From contig NC_065889.1 of assembly GCF_905147045.1 (NCBI RefSeq), positions 1,617,001 through 1,681,000 on the forward strand: a stretch of DNA of 64,000 bases. The letters are read 5' to 3'. Shown here one piece after another: positions 10,890 to 27,170 of the stretch. Position 1 is the stretch's first letter, and each line of letters starts with the position of its first letter. The position numbers were made by a program, and so were the translations under genes. The DNA is from Nymphalis io. Taxonomy: Eukaryota > Arthropoda > Insecta > Lepidoptera > Nymphalidae. Below the pieces are notes generated by a model. It saw nothing but the letters and a program-made list of their open reading frames with translations. It was not told the DNA's origin and ran no database searches.

Positions 10890-13800
10890 CTGGAATTTAA
10901 TAATTTTATTTTTTTAACTTTCATCCACAGAATAAATAGTATGCTTAAGTAGTAATAATAAAAATTACCCGAAGGTCATTTTTGTATTAAGTGTTTGTTT
11001 GTATATAAATATATTGATAACATTAAGCAAGGATATAATAATTAATACAGTGGATTTTATTTTATTGTCATAGAACTTTCTGTACATATTTAGAAAGAAA
11101 ATGTTTAACTAAGAACTTACATCTGTCTTTGCAACAGGCTCTGCCATACAGCTTTCAGATCAATGGAAGGAGCTCGTAAGACGATGGGTCGCGAGCGAGC
11201 AGGTGTCCGCGGCGAACACGACACCAGTGGGCTCTCCCCTCCCGCTCGACCCAGGATTAGTCGGAATTCAGTCGCTGTGAATTAAATAGTTCTTTAATTT
11301 TAATACTAAATGGCCTGTATGTATAGAAATTAAGGAATTTTGTTACAATTTCACTCGTACCTTTCTTCCTGATATTAAATTGGGCTTCTGACACAGTTCC
11401 CAGTGCCACCGGTTCCTCCGTCACGAATAAGACTCTATCTCTGGACACAGTAGCAAATAGGAGCAGGTCAGAGAACAGCAGCGCCCAGTACGGTCGGATT
11501 GTTCTGCCTTCTACTCTGGAGAGCTCTCCGCCAAATATCCATTGCCGTCCCGCCGTGCTTAGGACGAATGGCTGTAAGTTAATAAAGGGATTATATTATT
11601 TACTTGGAATATTTTTTTCACCTATTTCCTAATGACCAGAACTCCAGATTCTTCACAGGTGAGAAAGTCCAACATCAAGTCAAGATGCCACTTACCTTAC
11701 ATCTAGTGAACACGAGGCGACTCTCCAAATCGGCGACCGACAGTAAAGGCTTTCCATCACCAGCGAGACCCATTAGGCCCGAACCAGCCGTCACATCTTG
11801 ATAACCGCTCTGTACAAATATTACAAAATGATAACTTCGTTTATATGTATCGTGTTCGTATTCTATCTTCTAGACCAACGCTCGAAACGCGAGTCATACC
11901 TATGTGCCTCCAGGTCGATATACACTCGGTATATATTTAAGTAGGGAAAAAAATAAACAATCGCAAAACTAGAAAGAAATTCAAGTAGTTAGATGAAATA
12001 AAAATACTGTCGGCTGGCAACCCTATCGTGTGTTTACGTACCGCGCGGCCGTAGGTACTTATTTCAAGGACAGGTTATATATAACATTACCGTGATAATT
12101 GTATCTAAATTTATTTTATATAGCCTTTTTTAAATACTTTTAATGTTACATAAGAGTTCTATAAATAATGTAATGTGTTATAATTTTCACCTGAAGCTGT
12201 TCCACGATGACTTGAAGTTGCTTTTTCTCAAGCTGGTCATAGGGGCCAGCTCCATTACTGCTAACTGCTGCTCTCATTAATCTAAGAAGCTCTCTGAACT
12301 GTTCCAATGGCTTGTGAACAAGGGATGTGATATCGGGCCTCCTCCTTGGTATTGGAGGACTTGTGCAAAACCTTGAAAAGGCCCCGCTTGGGTCTTTTGA
12401 TTTTTTTACCTGTATAATTACAAGCAATTAGTTTAAAGATTCTTCTAGAAAATATTTTAACTGATATAACTAAGACGTCTTACCAATACGCAATCAGCTC
12501 TTTTGAGTCCTAGGCAATATTTTTTGTAGAGACTTAGGAATACAGGAGTCTTTTGCAAATAAACGGCCACAACTGTTGATGTTTGTATTTCGCCATCATC
12601 TTGGACGACTTGATCCAAAATATCTTCTGATAATCTAAAGATCTGTAATGTAATATTTCTATGACAATAATTCTATGACAAATGGAAATTCAATTAGTAT
12701 AAACTACCTCTGGCAAAAAAATGTCATTCTTAGTGGTATTTTTATTTATGCCATTTTTTATAGGATCATAGTTACTACATTTTTATTATTGTCGTTCTGG
12801 TTTCTCAAAATTCTACTACAATTAGTATATTATATAAGTCAGGATGTCCTTGTTGATGGAATGCGGAGGAATAGGAATTAAAACTTAATGTGCTTCATTT
12901 ATAATTCATCTCGTGCGTCATGAGGAAACCTACATTTATCGCCTATGAATCTTTTCCTCAAGAGGAGAGGGGGCCGTTACTCAGCAAAGATACATTTAGT
13001 AACGGTTTCTAGTGTAAATATTGTTTTAATTGTCATCTTCTTAAAACTTTCGCAATTGCAATGGTAGCATTTAAATTCGAATTAGCTGTTCTTAAACTTA
13101 ATTGAAATAAATTTTCTTTATTGTATCAGTTTTAATATTTTTTAACTTTAGGCAATAATAACTTTGACACATTTTTTTTGACTATAAAGACTGGCCTCTG
13201 TATGGTCTTTGTTGCACTTTCTTATTAAGTATTATCAAATATATAATAATAACGAGACAAAAAGCTCAAATTGCCACACTTTACTTTACTGGTGGTAGGG
13301 CTTTGTGCAAGCTCGTCTGGGTAGGTACCACCCACTCATCAGATATTCTACCGCAAAACAGCAATACTTGATATTGTTGTGTTCCGGTTTGAAGGGTGAG
13401 TGAGCCAGTGTAATTACAGGCACAAGGGACATAAAATCTTAGTTCCCAAGGTTGGTGGCGCATTGGCTATAAGCGATGGTTGACATTTCTTAGAATGCCA
13501 ATGTCTAAGGGCGTTTGGTGACCACTTACCATCAGGTGGCCCAATTGCTCGTCCACCTTCCTATTCTATAAAAAAAAAAACTTTTGAGAATTTTTTAGCA
13601 ATAATAGTTAGTTAAGATAATATATGTAAACGTGTATACGAGTTTAGCAAATCAATTCTTTGTATTATGTCTGTATGTATGTGTAAATCTCATAACTTTT
13701 AAGAACGTAGCGTCTACTTTCCATACCTCTTCAATATTCTGGAACAACAACTGATGATCGCTTGGTGCTATCAGATCGGCTCTTTCAGCGAGTGGTGATA

Positions 13801-16800
13801 CAAATCGCACCAGGCCGAACTGAAGACATGTCCCGTAATGTTGTTCCCTCGACACAACCGCTAAGAGAGCACGCTTCCTTCCATCTGTCGTCAGGCTTGT
13901 TGCCTATGGGAGGGTAGTTTGTGTCATTTGAGATAATTCGTAAGACAATTTTTTTATGGCTTTTATAAATATTTCATTTATATTAATATTGTATACATGA
14001 ATATACTTAATTAAATTAATATATTTAATTATAATTTGGAATATACTTATTATCACGTTACATGTAAAACATTTTTTTTATCTACCAAGAACTAAAGTAG
14101 TTTCTAATTTGACTATCAATATGTAAGTGTAGTGCTTCTATGTTGAGTTAAATTATTTTGAAACGAGACTAAGAAATATAAGAACTATGAGTAAACAATT
14201 TTTATTATAATATATTCACCCAACAAATCAACAAAGCGTATGTGCTTGAACTGAATAAATATACGTATTTATAGCGCTTTTTAAAAAAAAAAACATTCAT
14301 GGCTTTACGTGTATGTTGGTAAAAGGGTGCTTAGTCAGGCGATGCTGTCTTCTTAAGAATGAGAAGTCAATAATGTCGAAAAGAACGGAATCAATTATTT
14401 CAGAACACACGCTAAACAACTCATTTCAGTTAGGCCGGTAATATTTACAAAATGTCCTGTTTTAAACTGAACATTTAGCAGTAGTTCATTATTTTTGCAC
14501 AAACAATTCGAATAATGAAATAAATAATTAAACAAAAATTAATGTTGAAAATGTTGATTAATTATGTTAAAGAAATAATTTTTAAATTCAAATTTCAATA
14601 ATTCTTTAGGTTTGTATTGCAACTCTGTATTTTTAAAAATATTTGTGCATGATTGTGCTTCATTGTCTATGTTCGTGAATATTTATTTGTTTTTTAAATC
14701 GACTTCAAGCCAATTTTATTCCATATACAATAATAACAATCCGTTCAGAATTTTATTTTATAATAATATAGTGCTTGAAAATTGGAATATAGACAATTTT
14801 TAACTACATCTAAGGGTGCTTAATGGGTAGTTGAGTGTATGTGCAAACTAAATGTTTCCTACATATAATGTTTTTCTTAAAAAGTATTATCTACGTACAT
14901 ATTAAATTATTAAAAAAAGGAAAGAAAAAACAAATGAAAACAACAAAAAATAATTATAAGCAATAAATTTATTTGCACTTAATATTAAGAAACATATTAG
15001 AAAAAAAATGAAACGAAATAATAATAACAGGAACCAAAATTTTTACGAATTATGAAAATAAATTAAATTAAGACACACGACATAAAATGTTTTTTATACA
15101 GAATAAACAAAATAATACAATAACCCAAAGTTTTAAATCTAAAAATGTTTCACGATTATACCTACTACGTTGACAAAGGAATAACACACGACGATCTTTG
15201 TCATAATAAATTAAAAAAAATAACAAAATAAATAATAACGAAACAGTATTCTTAAACGTAACGATTCCCCTTCGTAAATTAACCTCTCATCGAATATATA
15301 ATTAGACAAAGTAACTCATTAATTGTAATAGACGTTGACGAAGATAAAACTCCACTCGACGATAAAAAAAAATAAAAAATAAAATCTGTACAAGCTAATG
15401 ACAAAACTAAATTAAGCAAACATTTCTATAAGATAGTGGAATGTATTGTGAAGTTCGTGTAATCTAGATGTATCTACAGGAATAAAAATAGCGATACAAA
15501 TTACTGTACACAATTGTAACAGATAAAAAAAATCATTGTGAAAATATAAATTAAAAACAAACACACACTTTAAAAAGTTAAGGATAAAATTTATTATCTA
15601 TGTCCTTAAATTAAAATAGGTCAACACTAGCACCGCTTTTCTAAAAATTCTAAATTTGAATTTAGATTCAAAATATAATTTGTGATCGAAAATTTTACAG
15701 ATGACTAGTATGAATTTAATTCGAAAATAGTTGGGAAGAAGGTGAAAAAGTACAATTTGAAGAAAATATAGAAGTTTCTTCAACTTGTAATGAATATAAC
15801 TAAAATTATGAAAATAGTGCTTATGATAATATGATAAATAATTTGTCTTCCCAACCATGAAAATTTAGACCAAATCTAAACTATGATGCCGTTACCGACC
15901 TCCTTGGAAAATGTGACCTGTGGCAGGTGTAGCTTGCGTCTATCTAAGGATTGGCTGGTGGAGGAACAGGCAGTAGGTGGCCTTGCTGCTGCCGCTGGAG
16001 AAGCAAGAGCGGCTGCTCGAGGGGACTTTGGTGCTGGTGGTGGTGTGGACTCAGGAGCTGGTATGGTTGCTTGACCAAGACGTGGCCTGATACCAGCGCC
16101 ATTTTGCGGTACTCGTCTGAAGGTTTCCAAGTTTAATGTTTGTCCTGCTGACCTGTAATCAAATTGATTACATGATTTTAGTTACAGGTTGTAGTTAAAC
16201 TACATATATTAAGATATGTCAGTCACTTGGTAGTAGCTTGTCAGATACAAGTCTAAAATGTACATTTTATTTATTTATGTTTTAGAAAGTATTTACTCAA
16301 ATGTATTGTAGAATATTTCTTATTTTGATGTTAAGACTTAAGGTAAGAATATAGAATAAAAAGTATTTGGACTAAAAGGACAATTCTAAACAAAGCAAAA
16401 AACAATCGAACATCCAAAACTTAAGCATAATTTTGCTTAGAATAATCCTCTTAGCTATTTTTGCAGATTCGACGTTTCTAACTAAGATTACCGTAAGGCA
16501 AATTTTAACTTACTTAACAAGATTACGGACTTCCTCTTCAGATGCGGTAACAACATTCTTGTTTCCAACAAAGACAATGTAATCGCCAGCCCTTAAGCCT
16601 GCTCTCTCAGCCGATCCTCCAGCTGCTACCCTCTCAACTCTGGGAGGGCGTGTCCAAACCACCGTAAATCCAAAACCTCCTGTCGTTCCTCGTAATAACC
16701 TATGAAGTTTATAATTTTGGAATAAAAAAATATGTCGTATTTATTGCACGTTGGCAGTTAGAGTAAGATAAAATAGTTTAAATTATGAAGGAGGTCCATT

Positions 16801-19800
16801 ACTAACTTTCTAGTGGTCGTAAAAGGCGTTCGTCCATGGCGTTGTGTTCGTCGAGGTGCTGTAGGGTCTTCTGGTGGATCGAGTTCCAAGTATCGTAAGA
16901 ATAAGTGCTCATCGGCTTCCCGTTGTAAGGCTGCTGCAACTTGCGCTTGGTTTGTTGATGGGCCATTGGATGCTACACCTACAAATGACAGTTTCTTTAT
17001 AAAAATATAAAAGAAACTCCTGAAAAAAACTTAAATAAACTGCCATGATACAAGAACTAAATAGTAATTATATTAATTATATAATTAATTGTTTAGTAAA
17101 TCGAAATGTTGCAATAATGACAAAAATAACTGTTTATTTTTAAATATCTTAACTACGCTTACAACTCACAATTGTTTTACATATATCAATTCAATTTATA
17201 ATTTATTTTTTATCGAGCATATGTGGTATATATAGTATACATGATATTGGATCTTATTGATATGGCTTAATATTTTAAATCCTTTTAACGTCTTTGGACT
17301 GTTTTAAGTATCTCATATGCTTAAAATACAAAACATTCTTTTGTAAACAATTGATCATTTTCAATTACTCATCAAACGTACCCTTATCTGTACTCTCTTT
17401 TGCGCCATCGTTAGTGCTAGTTTCAGTATTATCTGTAGCCATTTTGCGTCGGTCAGTCACGCGGCAGGCGTCCTGCGCCGGCGCGCTTTGGCGCCCCTGC
17501 TGCAAAAAGTACGTGCCGGAGATGTCGTTCTTAATAGCATCTTTCAATGGGAACGAGACACATCCTAGAAACTCGCTCCGTCTGTAACAAGGAAATATAA
17601 TTAATTAATTGCTAATGTTGTTATATAACTCACCTTGTGATAACAAATAAGTGATAATACAGATATAAGGTATTAGGTAAGGATAGGAAAATAACGACAA
17701 ACGAATAGTTTTAAAGGTACTTTATATGTGTGTATTTTATAATTAACACATTGAAAAGGACCAATGACACAGTAATTGGAGAAGAAAATAAATATATATG
17801 AAATCGGAAAAAAGTTAAAATATTAAAAACTTTAGTGAGTACGCAGTTATTTTCTTGCACAGATCATTGTGTGTCAAGTTACACGCTATGAATTTGACCT
17901 CAATTCGCTTCCATGAGTGTAATTAGATGAATATAATAGAGAGGCGATGAATCAAAATGTAAACCTCACGCTGACTTTTCACATAGGCAGTCATTATCAT
18001 AATGCACGTCAGTCATGTCCAAAATTCATGCATGATTTTATAAAATTGAGCTTCCATTGTTGTAAAAGTAGGTCAAATATCTCAAAATTAAAATTTATAT
18101 CATTCTCTCATAAGTGTTGCTGTTGCACTGAGCTATCTTGTTTTGTTTATTAATTCTCTCTTTTATGGTCTTAATCAGCAATATTCATCGCTCAAATTAT
18201 TAATATTTTACTTTGTAATAACTCGTCTCATGCTTTTTTCGTTCTTGGGTGTGCTGGAAAAACACCATTCAAACAGTCTCTTTTGTATGATTTTATTTCT
18301 AGCACGTATGATAAAATGCGAATGAAATAAAAGATACTTTATTTATTATAGAACTTGATACATATATTTTATATATAAGTTACGTTCACTTTTATATATA
18401 AGTTATTCGTACAATCGATTTTCGGTATAACTTTCACTAGTTCTTGAAAAGTAGGTACGTAAGGGTTGCAGGTTTGAAATGCTTTTAAACACTTGAAGGA
18501 GAAAGTTTATGGCTTTGATCCTTAGGTTTTTATAATTATTAGCTCCTTGATATTCGTATTGCGTCAAATATAATACGTCCTTTATCGCTAGCATCACTTA
18601 CATTAGAAATATTCCAGTTTGAAAGACAAATTGATTAATTGATTTCTAGAATTTGTAAAGAAACAGCAGCAGGGGGAGTTATATCATTTGCTATTGCGAA
18701 ATTCAACTATCCGCCGGTTGTTATTAAGTAATGCGTCCATATCCATATACTGATTGAATGTATCATTCTGGTCATTTGATTACGAGACAAATTATCAGTC
18801 TTTGCATTTCCTTACCTTCTTAAATGTAATGCAGGATGTTGCCTTAATTTGATCTTATTTATAGTATTTATAAACATCAATCATTCGTTCGCATTATATT
18901 TGTTCGCAGTATGTTATTTGATTTTGTATTTTAATATTAATTATCTTATTTTATCTTTTACATTTACTGTAATGAAGTTCATTATTGTATTTTAATTTTT
19001 TTACCCAAAAATATATGGTCTTAATTTATTTTAATATTATATTTGTAAATATATTTTAGTGAATTTTAGAAATTGTTATATATTTCATCGCTCAACATCA
19101 ATATATATTATTTTAAACATCGATATACACATCTATAAAGTGTTCGTGCTTCCCTAAAGTTTCACAAAAGCTTCTAAGCATGCAAGGGCTGTTCCAAAAA
19201 GCCTTTCTTCCTCTCGTGACATTGGAGTGCATATCCATGCGGACTAGAGTGACGGGGGACACCAAGCGGGAGTCACTTACGGGGATAGTTGTCACTCTTC
19301 TTCAACAATTGGCGAGCTGCCCGTGTGTGAGGTCTCCGTTTTATCGTGGATATCGGCTGGGAGGCTATTTTTCCTAGCCCTAGGTTCTGGAGGGTCCCAT
19401 TCGGGTAAGCTATTTTTCCTACAAAGTTGGGTGTTGCGATGCGCGTGTTGATGGGAGCAATGTTGCCGAGGTGGCGGCTCGTCGCGACGGGTCTGGCTCA
19501 GTCCAGCGACGGTTTGTGACACGAACGACATCTTCGTTATTCTTTTATTATATTTTGGTCTACTGGAAACGATTGCAAACTTATACTATATTTAGAATTG
19601 AACTTTGGAATTTCAGGGTTTTTTTTATATAGCCAATAATTTATCTTTTTATTGAAGACTATATAGTTTTGTGTGAATGTAACGATTAAGAAATTAATGA
19701 TTGCATAGTGTAGTTGCGTCCATTAAGTAAGTACTTTCTCAAAATGAAGGAGTTTTTACTAAACTTAAGTATAATTTTATAGTTACGTGATGTATTTCGA

Positions 19801-22800
19801 TTGACTTTCCTATTAAGCCATTAAGGCGAGTAGTTTGAAGCGACTTGATGTTGAGTTTAATAATGATTTATTAAAAGTGAATATAAGTTTATTTTATAAG
19901 TATGGCCAGAACAAATTGTATAACAACACGCAATGGAAGCGGCTTCATGGACTCTTAATTTGAACGTATTTTTTTGTCGTTATTACATTTTGCTTATATA
20001 TTTGTAATCTAAGATTGGGACGATTATCTTTACAAAAAGCGGACAAGATTTATTATGGCAAAGAAAGGTCAAAGAGAATAAAATAATTATCTGATTAGAT
20101 ATAAACAAAATTATAGTATTATAGGTGGACTTGCGTATTAAAAACAGCCCGTAAATGTATCACTACTGGGCAAAGACCTGAAGTTGAAGGGCTGAACCTG
20201 TCCTCGTAAATAAATATTTGAGATTTATCTCAAGACGTTATTCTAAGATACATAATATATTGATTACTATTTACCATTAATATTAAGTAAAGTTTACGCT
20301 GTTTATATACGACTTCTCATTTCCCTTGTTATTTTTATATGGCGATACAAAATTGTATACAAAGGGCGTAATCGAAGAAAACGACACAATAGAAAATGTT
20401 GGCTTGTCGCCAGTTTGTTTGTGTTGATACAAAAAACTACACGAATACTTTTGTTTGTGATAGAATATTATTATTACGCATAAAAATACAGCCAGTATTT
20501 TTCACAGCTCCACGGAAACAATGAATAGAAAAACCGATTTCTCTTAGCGGAAGGTAAATTGATTCGGACTGATGCAACCAGACAAATAAAATCGAATAAA
20601 AAAAAAACGAGTAGCAGCAGCAGCAGGCCAGCGTGCAATTTCGAATTGTCATTTTAGAGAATTCAAATAAGTGTAAAACTTGTTTCGAAATGTAGATTCT
20701 ATGGAGAAGATAATAGAAACTCATTAGTTACTTTTTACAAGATTGCCCTAAAAATAAAGTGTAATATCTTTAGGTTTGTATGTGAGTTTCTCTATTCCAC
20801 TATAATTTATAAATGCCTAAACAGATTTGGATATTTGGGGTATCGTTAGAATCCTTAAATTTCACTGTCATAGTTATTTTCAGTCATGTTTTTTTGATTC
20901 CGAATGAAATAAAATGTCTATTAACAAATTCTAACCTACATTTAAATCGATGCATACGAACTATGACTAGCAAACAATAACCTATAATGTTAAGTATTTT
21001 TCAATTAACTTATGTTGTATATAATAATTATTATTTATTCATATGTTTTCAAATACATCTTGAATTTATGAATTTCAAAATAAGAACGTTCCGGATACGG
21101 AATCAATTAAGAACATTTAAAGTCACCAATCAAAATGATCAATAATACTATATTTGAATTAAGAATATCGACGATCAAATCGACTTACTGAGTATAAACG
21201 GTTCCCATTCCTCCAGGATCACTCAACCATCCTTTAACGTTTCAATGCACATCAGCAAACTTCGAACTTAGAATTGGCAAACCATGAGGGCTTGTAATTT
21301 GAACTTTCTCTCTATTCATGAAACAATAACTTTCGAACTCTCAATATTATCTTAATATCTAAGATTTATACTAGATATAAGCAGCTTAAGACATCACTTA
21401 TAGAAAGAATTGCTTTATTTTATTTAATTACACAAAAAATTGTTTTAACAATTATCTGTTTTCCTACTAGATACCTGACTGTTAGTGGTTCGTGTGACCG
21501 AGATAACGCTCTACGAAGCCAAAGTAGTCGATTATCCCTTTTGAATAACAGATGTGCAATATTTATTGCCGGTATATACTATAGTTAGGTTTTGGGTACT
21601 CTTTGTCCTATTCCATAGCCCTGAATCGTGTCTGTATATATACCAATTACAAAGAAGTGTATATAATATATAAATGTATTGTTTCACAATTCCTTCGATT
21701 ATTTTGCTTTTAAAATAAATAAATTAATATAACTAACATTTAGACTTCTAAAATAAATGATATAATACATTCGTTTCAAATTATTGTGAACATTGCATAC
21801 AACGTATATATACAGTTATATGACGTTTGCAAATGAGAGTGTCATGAAGTGCTTGCCCTACTTTGAACATAAAGGGCATAACATATTTTTACTTTAAAAC
21901 TGTGTCGAGATGTTCAGTAATTATGAGCGTGATCAACATTTAATAACTAACACATTCGAAGGCAACGCTATAAATTGAAATACATTTGAATTAATAATTT
22001 TAAGTTATACCTATGTTTCCAATAAATGAAGCATAATCTATATGTACGGTTAATACAAGTGTATATTTTAGGTTAAGGTTTTAGGTTAATAATAGTGTGT
22101 ATTTGAAAGTCGTTTAAATCTGCCATCGTGCAATTTTAACGGTATTTATTGTTATTTTCTAATAGTTACAGCCTGTGAATGTTCCACTACAGGGCTAAGG
22201 CCTCTTCTCAATTTTGAGGAGAAGGTTTGAAGCTTATTCCACAACGCTGATCCAATGCGGGGTGGTAGAATAAACATTTGACATAATTTCAATGAAATTA
22301 AACACATTCAGGTTGTTTTCTTTCCTCACGATGTTTTCTTTCACCGCACGAGATGAATTATAAACGCAAATTAAGCACATGAAAATTAGCGGTGCATGCT
22401 CGGGGTTAAACCCACGATCAGCGGCTAAGATTCACGCGTTCTAACCACTAGGCCATCTCGACTTATTTTCTAATAAAAATGCATATTTAAATGTTCAATT
22501 TAAATTCGTACAGTCATTTTTGTGTGATTGAGTAAACAAAGTTTCACATTTACAATATTAGTAGGACTCAATTCTAAAACCAAAATGTTTTACCGTATAA
22601 TTAACCGTTCGTTCTTAAATAAAATGATTTCTAAGTATTGCATGAGAAAAAATAATAAAATAAAATACTAAAGCGGATCAAAACATAATTAGTCTTAATA
22701 TTTTAGTCAGAAGGGAAACGGAAGTCGCCCTTCGAGATACTGGGTTATTATAGCATCGCTGTGGTTTATTTATACGTAATTCATTTCTGTTTTTATTTTT

Positions 22801-25800
22801 AGGTTTTAATAACAAATTATGTACGCAATATCACCGTTCCGTGACATTTATTTTGTTTTAGGCTAAAGGTAAACATAGGTTTATACAAAACTTTTATGCA
22901 AATTGGATAAATAACTTAATTTATTAAACTCTTGACTTCTTGATTGTATGTGTACAATATGTATCACTACATTTCTACTTAATTGATCCACGGGGAATGG
23001 TTTAAGATTATGTTGCAAGATAGGTAAAGATGTATAAAATTTTTATAGCTTGAGCGACAAGGACGGTAGTATATCGCTTATGCTTTTCAATAATCCTAGA
23101 ACGTGTTATTTAAGCTATTGGAGCTCACTAAAGACATATATAATAATAAAAATCAATCTACACATATTAACAGTTGAAGTTCAATAAAAACTCGTAAAAA
23201 TGTGTTTTTGATAGAAAAGTTAAGGGAGAAGAGGAGCTACATATTTTATATGCTACCTATTTTATATAAAAAAAGTATAAACCATCTACCATTTTACATA
23301 CTGGCTCGATTAAAAACCTTGATGTATGATTGATGTATGGTGGATGTAAGTCAAAGATATAGAGTGATGGGCTGTCAAAGTGATGGGCTGTCAAAGTCGA
23401 ATGAGGATTTTCTCACTTGACAAATGAGTTTGTCACTTTCCGCGAATACATTATATAGAAGCTTAAATATTATGTTCATAATCTAGGTGTATCCGAATAA
23501 GAATTGAAAAGATTTTAATTTAATTTAAATCAATTTATTAAAATACAAATTTTATAATTATAAGTACAATGAAAAAACCACAAAGGTTTGGCTTCGATGC
23601 ACATAGGTTTGACTTGTCTATTAATAAATTATGTACATATTACAATTAACAAATACGATAAAGAAAATTTGAAATACATAGAAAATAAAAATGAAATAAT
23701 TAATATACCTATAGCTACACGTGATAAATTCGTCGGCCATTTGAATATTAAAACCTCGTATACAACTACTAAGCTATACAAATTTCTATTTTATCTTCAC
23801 CTTAAGTGTTCATAAAACGGTCATTAAAACTGTCCTAGTTTCAAGATAGCTTGGGTTTTTCATGATAAGCGGAGGTAGAACGTGTCGCGTAGTCTATGGT
23901 TAGGTCCTATTTATTCTAATTATGATTTAACAAGATACTACAAGTTTTATTTATGGTTGATCGTAATATATTCTCATATATTCTCTGATATTAAAATGTA
24001 AAACTAAAAACGTACGTACGTACGACTAGCAAAAAAAAACCTATGTATATGAACGTCTTTTAATTCTATTAATCCTATTAATAAAATAATCAAATAAAAT
24101 AAACTCTGAATAGTCATTTGACAAGGCAGATTCAATTTAATACCACCGGTTCAGTATGTAAATTCTACCGAACGGACTCGGCAAGAAATTCATTAATAAA
24201 CCTTTTTAATCCATCATAATAAATAAAGGTGAAATGGGGGTGGGGTCTGGGCGCTTGAAATAGAAGCATTGAACTTGCAAATTAATTTACTAAGCCAGTC
24301 GGCCAATGACATCAGCACGAACATGACATCAACTTACGGAAACGTCGCTCGCGCACCAAGGAATTTGCTCTTCATTGCTTCAATAATTCAATCATAATAT
24401 TAATAATATCCTGGGACATTTTTTCACACACGGCCATCTGATCCCAAATTAAGCTTGTACAAAGCTTGTGCTATGGAAACCAGACAACTGATATACTACA
24501 TATTCTACTTTTCTTTTGTAAATACATACTTAAATAGATAATTATACCCAGACTCAGGACAAACAGACATGTTCATGCACACAAATGTCTGTCCTGGGTG
24601 GCAATCGAACCCACAACCTTCGGCGTGAAAGGCAAGTATCTACCAACCACGCCAACCGGTTCGTCCTAAGTAAGTACCTTTTAATTATTTATTAATTTTA
24701 TATAAAACTGCCACAGGTTCGATAGTGGCGATTATAGATTTGCTAGATAAAAATAAAAAGTTATTTAATATATGATTTAAATTAATTAATACTTAAAGTT
24801 CCAAAGAAAAAATTAAATTTATAATGTTGAAATGTTGTATGTTGTTATAAGTTGTATGGTTTAAATGAATATTTATAATAAACGGTTGCCAGTTATATTG
24901 CTTTTTCTTTAGATCAACTTTATAGCTGATCATAAAATTTTGCTAGATAAAAAATAAACGCTAAATATGTTTTATTTAAACATAATAAAAGTAATGCAAA
25001 AAGTTTATATAATACATAAATTTAAATATAACGTTATAGCAACACATTACAATATAACAAAAACCTTGTCTGTAAATGTGCTGTTTTAACGAATGAGTTC
25101 ATTACAGTTTGAAAATCGAATATTATAAATGCGAATGTGAGTTTGTTTTTTGTTACGCTTTCAAGTCTTAACTTAAGCGGTTATCATGAAATTTTACACA
25201 CACAGAGTCATGGCATTGTAAGAAATGTTAACCATTGCTTACAACGCCAATGCGCCACTAACCTTGGGAACTAAGATGTTATGTCCCTTGTGCCTGTAAT
25301 CACACTGGCTCACTCACCCTTCAAACTGAAACACAACAATAGTAAGTACTGCTATTTTGTGGCAGAATATCTGATGCGTTGGTAGTACCTACCTAGACAG
25401 CTAGCGCAAAGGCCTACCACTAGTAAAAACGCTTCAAACGCAGGCCAAGCCATAGCCGGAATTTTGTAATAACATATATTCGTTATTATATTATAAATAT
25501 TAATAATTACATTTTTATAACATAACAAACTTAACCTAAATAATTACTGTTATTACTCAGAAGGTTCGTAGTAATGAAAAATTACAACTGTTTTCTTGAA
25601 TAGCCTAAAACCAACACAAATAGATTCTATGTAATCCAATGGAAACATTCCGTTTTACGAGTTCGGTGGCGTTTTATGAGCACTAGACAGAGTTTGGTTA
25701 ACGCCTCCGCAAGTATATGAGAACGTAAAACTACTGTAATTCTATTCGTTCGAAATGTAATTTTATATTTAAATATTTTTATTACATGCTTTACGATCTA

Positions 25801-27031
25801 ATCGTTTTTTTTTTTTAATTTTAACAGAATTAAGTTTTGTAGATAATTATCGAATTGTATGTATTTTTTAATTTAAGCCATACAGTAAATGTCCCACTGC
25901 TGGACAAAGAAATTTATTTTTTAATTCTTTATTATTATATCATGCTTCTTGTGGACTTAATATGTCGCATATCATCTGAGACAGGCTTTTGTCTCGTGAT
26001 ATTTTCCTTCACTGACGAGCAGGAGTTGAATTATGCACAAATTAAGCACATGATAACATAGTGGTACTTAAAAGGATTTAAATTCACGATCTTAGGTTAA
26101 AATCAGCGTTTTTTTCCCGAGGTCATTGGCCTCGGTGGCCAATCTTAAGGGCTCTCTCACTCTATTTGCTTCACTGTCACAATCTGATGGGACGGTTAAT
26201 CCTATACGACCGGAAAGACTCTAGGCACTCCTGTGCCTGAAAAGTCCTTCCTCCTTTTTTCTCCTGTTTTCTCCTGTACGTTATTTCCGAGGCATGGGAG
26301 TGTACACACTTCCACCGGGCAGCTAGTGAGAATTTTTCGACAGAAAAATCCAATAACTTTTTATCGGCCCTGACCTGGATCTGGGATTTGAACCCTTGAG
26401 ATCAGCATCCTTATTTTACCACTAGAACAACGAGGTGGTCAATTTTTTTGGTATCCTACTGATGTTACGTTTATTAACCATTTAATATATAAACAAAAAA
26501 CATTGAAATATTAAGTGCAGAGATAACACAGCGACAAGAGTTGTACACGAACTGACACGATATAATTAGCGATATACGTCATTACCGGTACTACAAGTGA
26601 ATACTCGTCTATGAATACGAGTCATTTAATTAAACGACAAGTCGGTATGAAAGTTTCATAACCGGATCGCTTGAAGAATACTTCTCTGTATTGCGAGCAC
26701 TGTATTTTTTATTCATAGATGTATAAAGGTTTTCTATGGAAATGACGCTAGTGATGCAAGAAGGATTATCATTACCGTGTTCTGTCAAATGTTGAGCTTA
26801 AATTTATTTTAATTATATTATATTACACTTTAATATAATTTTGTAATATTTTTATATATTCTCATATAATAAACGTAATAATAAGTTTTTGAATGTATTT
26901 AGTAAGCTTTTGGGAAAAGATTAAAATTAAGTTCGGATAATAATATAATTAAAATCTTTTAATATATCTCGATACGCTAATATATGTGTATAATATTTTA
27001 ATTGGATTTATTTACAATATCTATGTTATTT

Positions 27032-27071
<40 letters not shown>

Positions 27072-27079
27072 TATATATA

Positions 27080-27170
<91 letters not shown>

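Noticed and set aside
13281..13463. Minus-strand frame MRHQPWELRFYVPCACN, also at 27948-28133
   Set aside because: Both copies lie inside family C repeats, so it is a repeat-borne frame and not a gene family.
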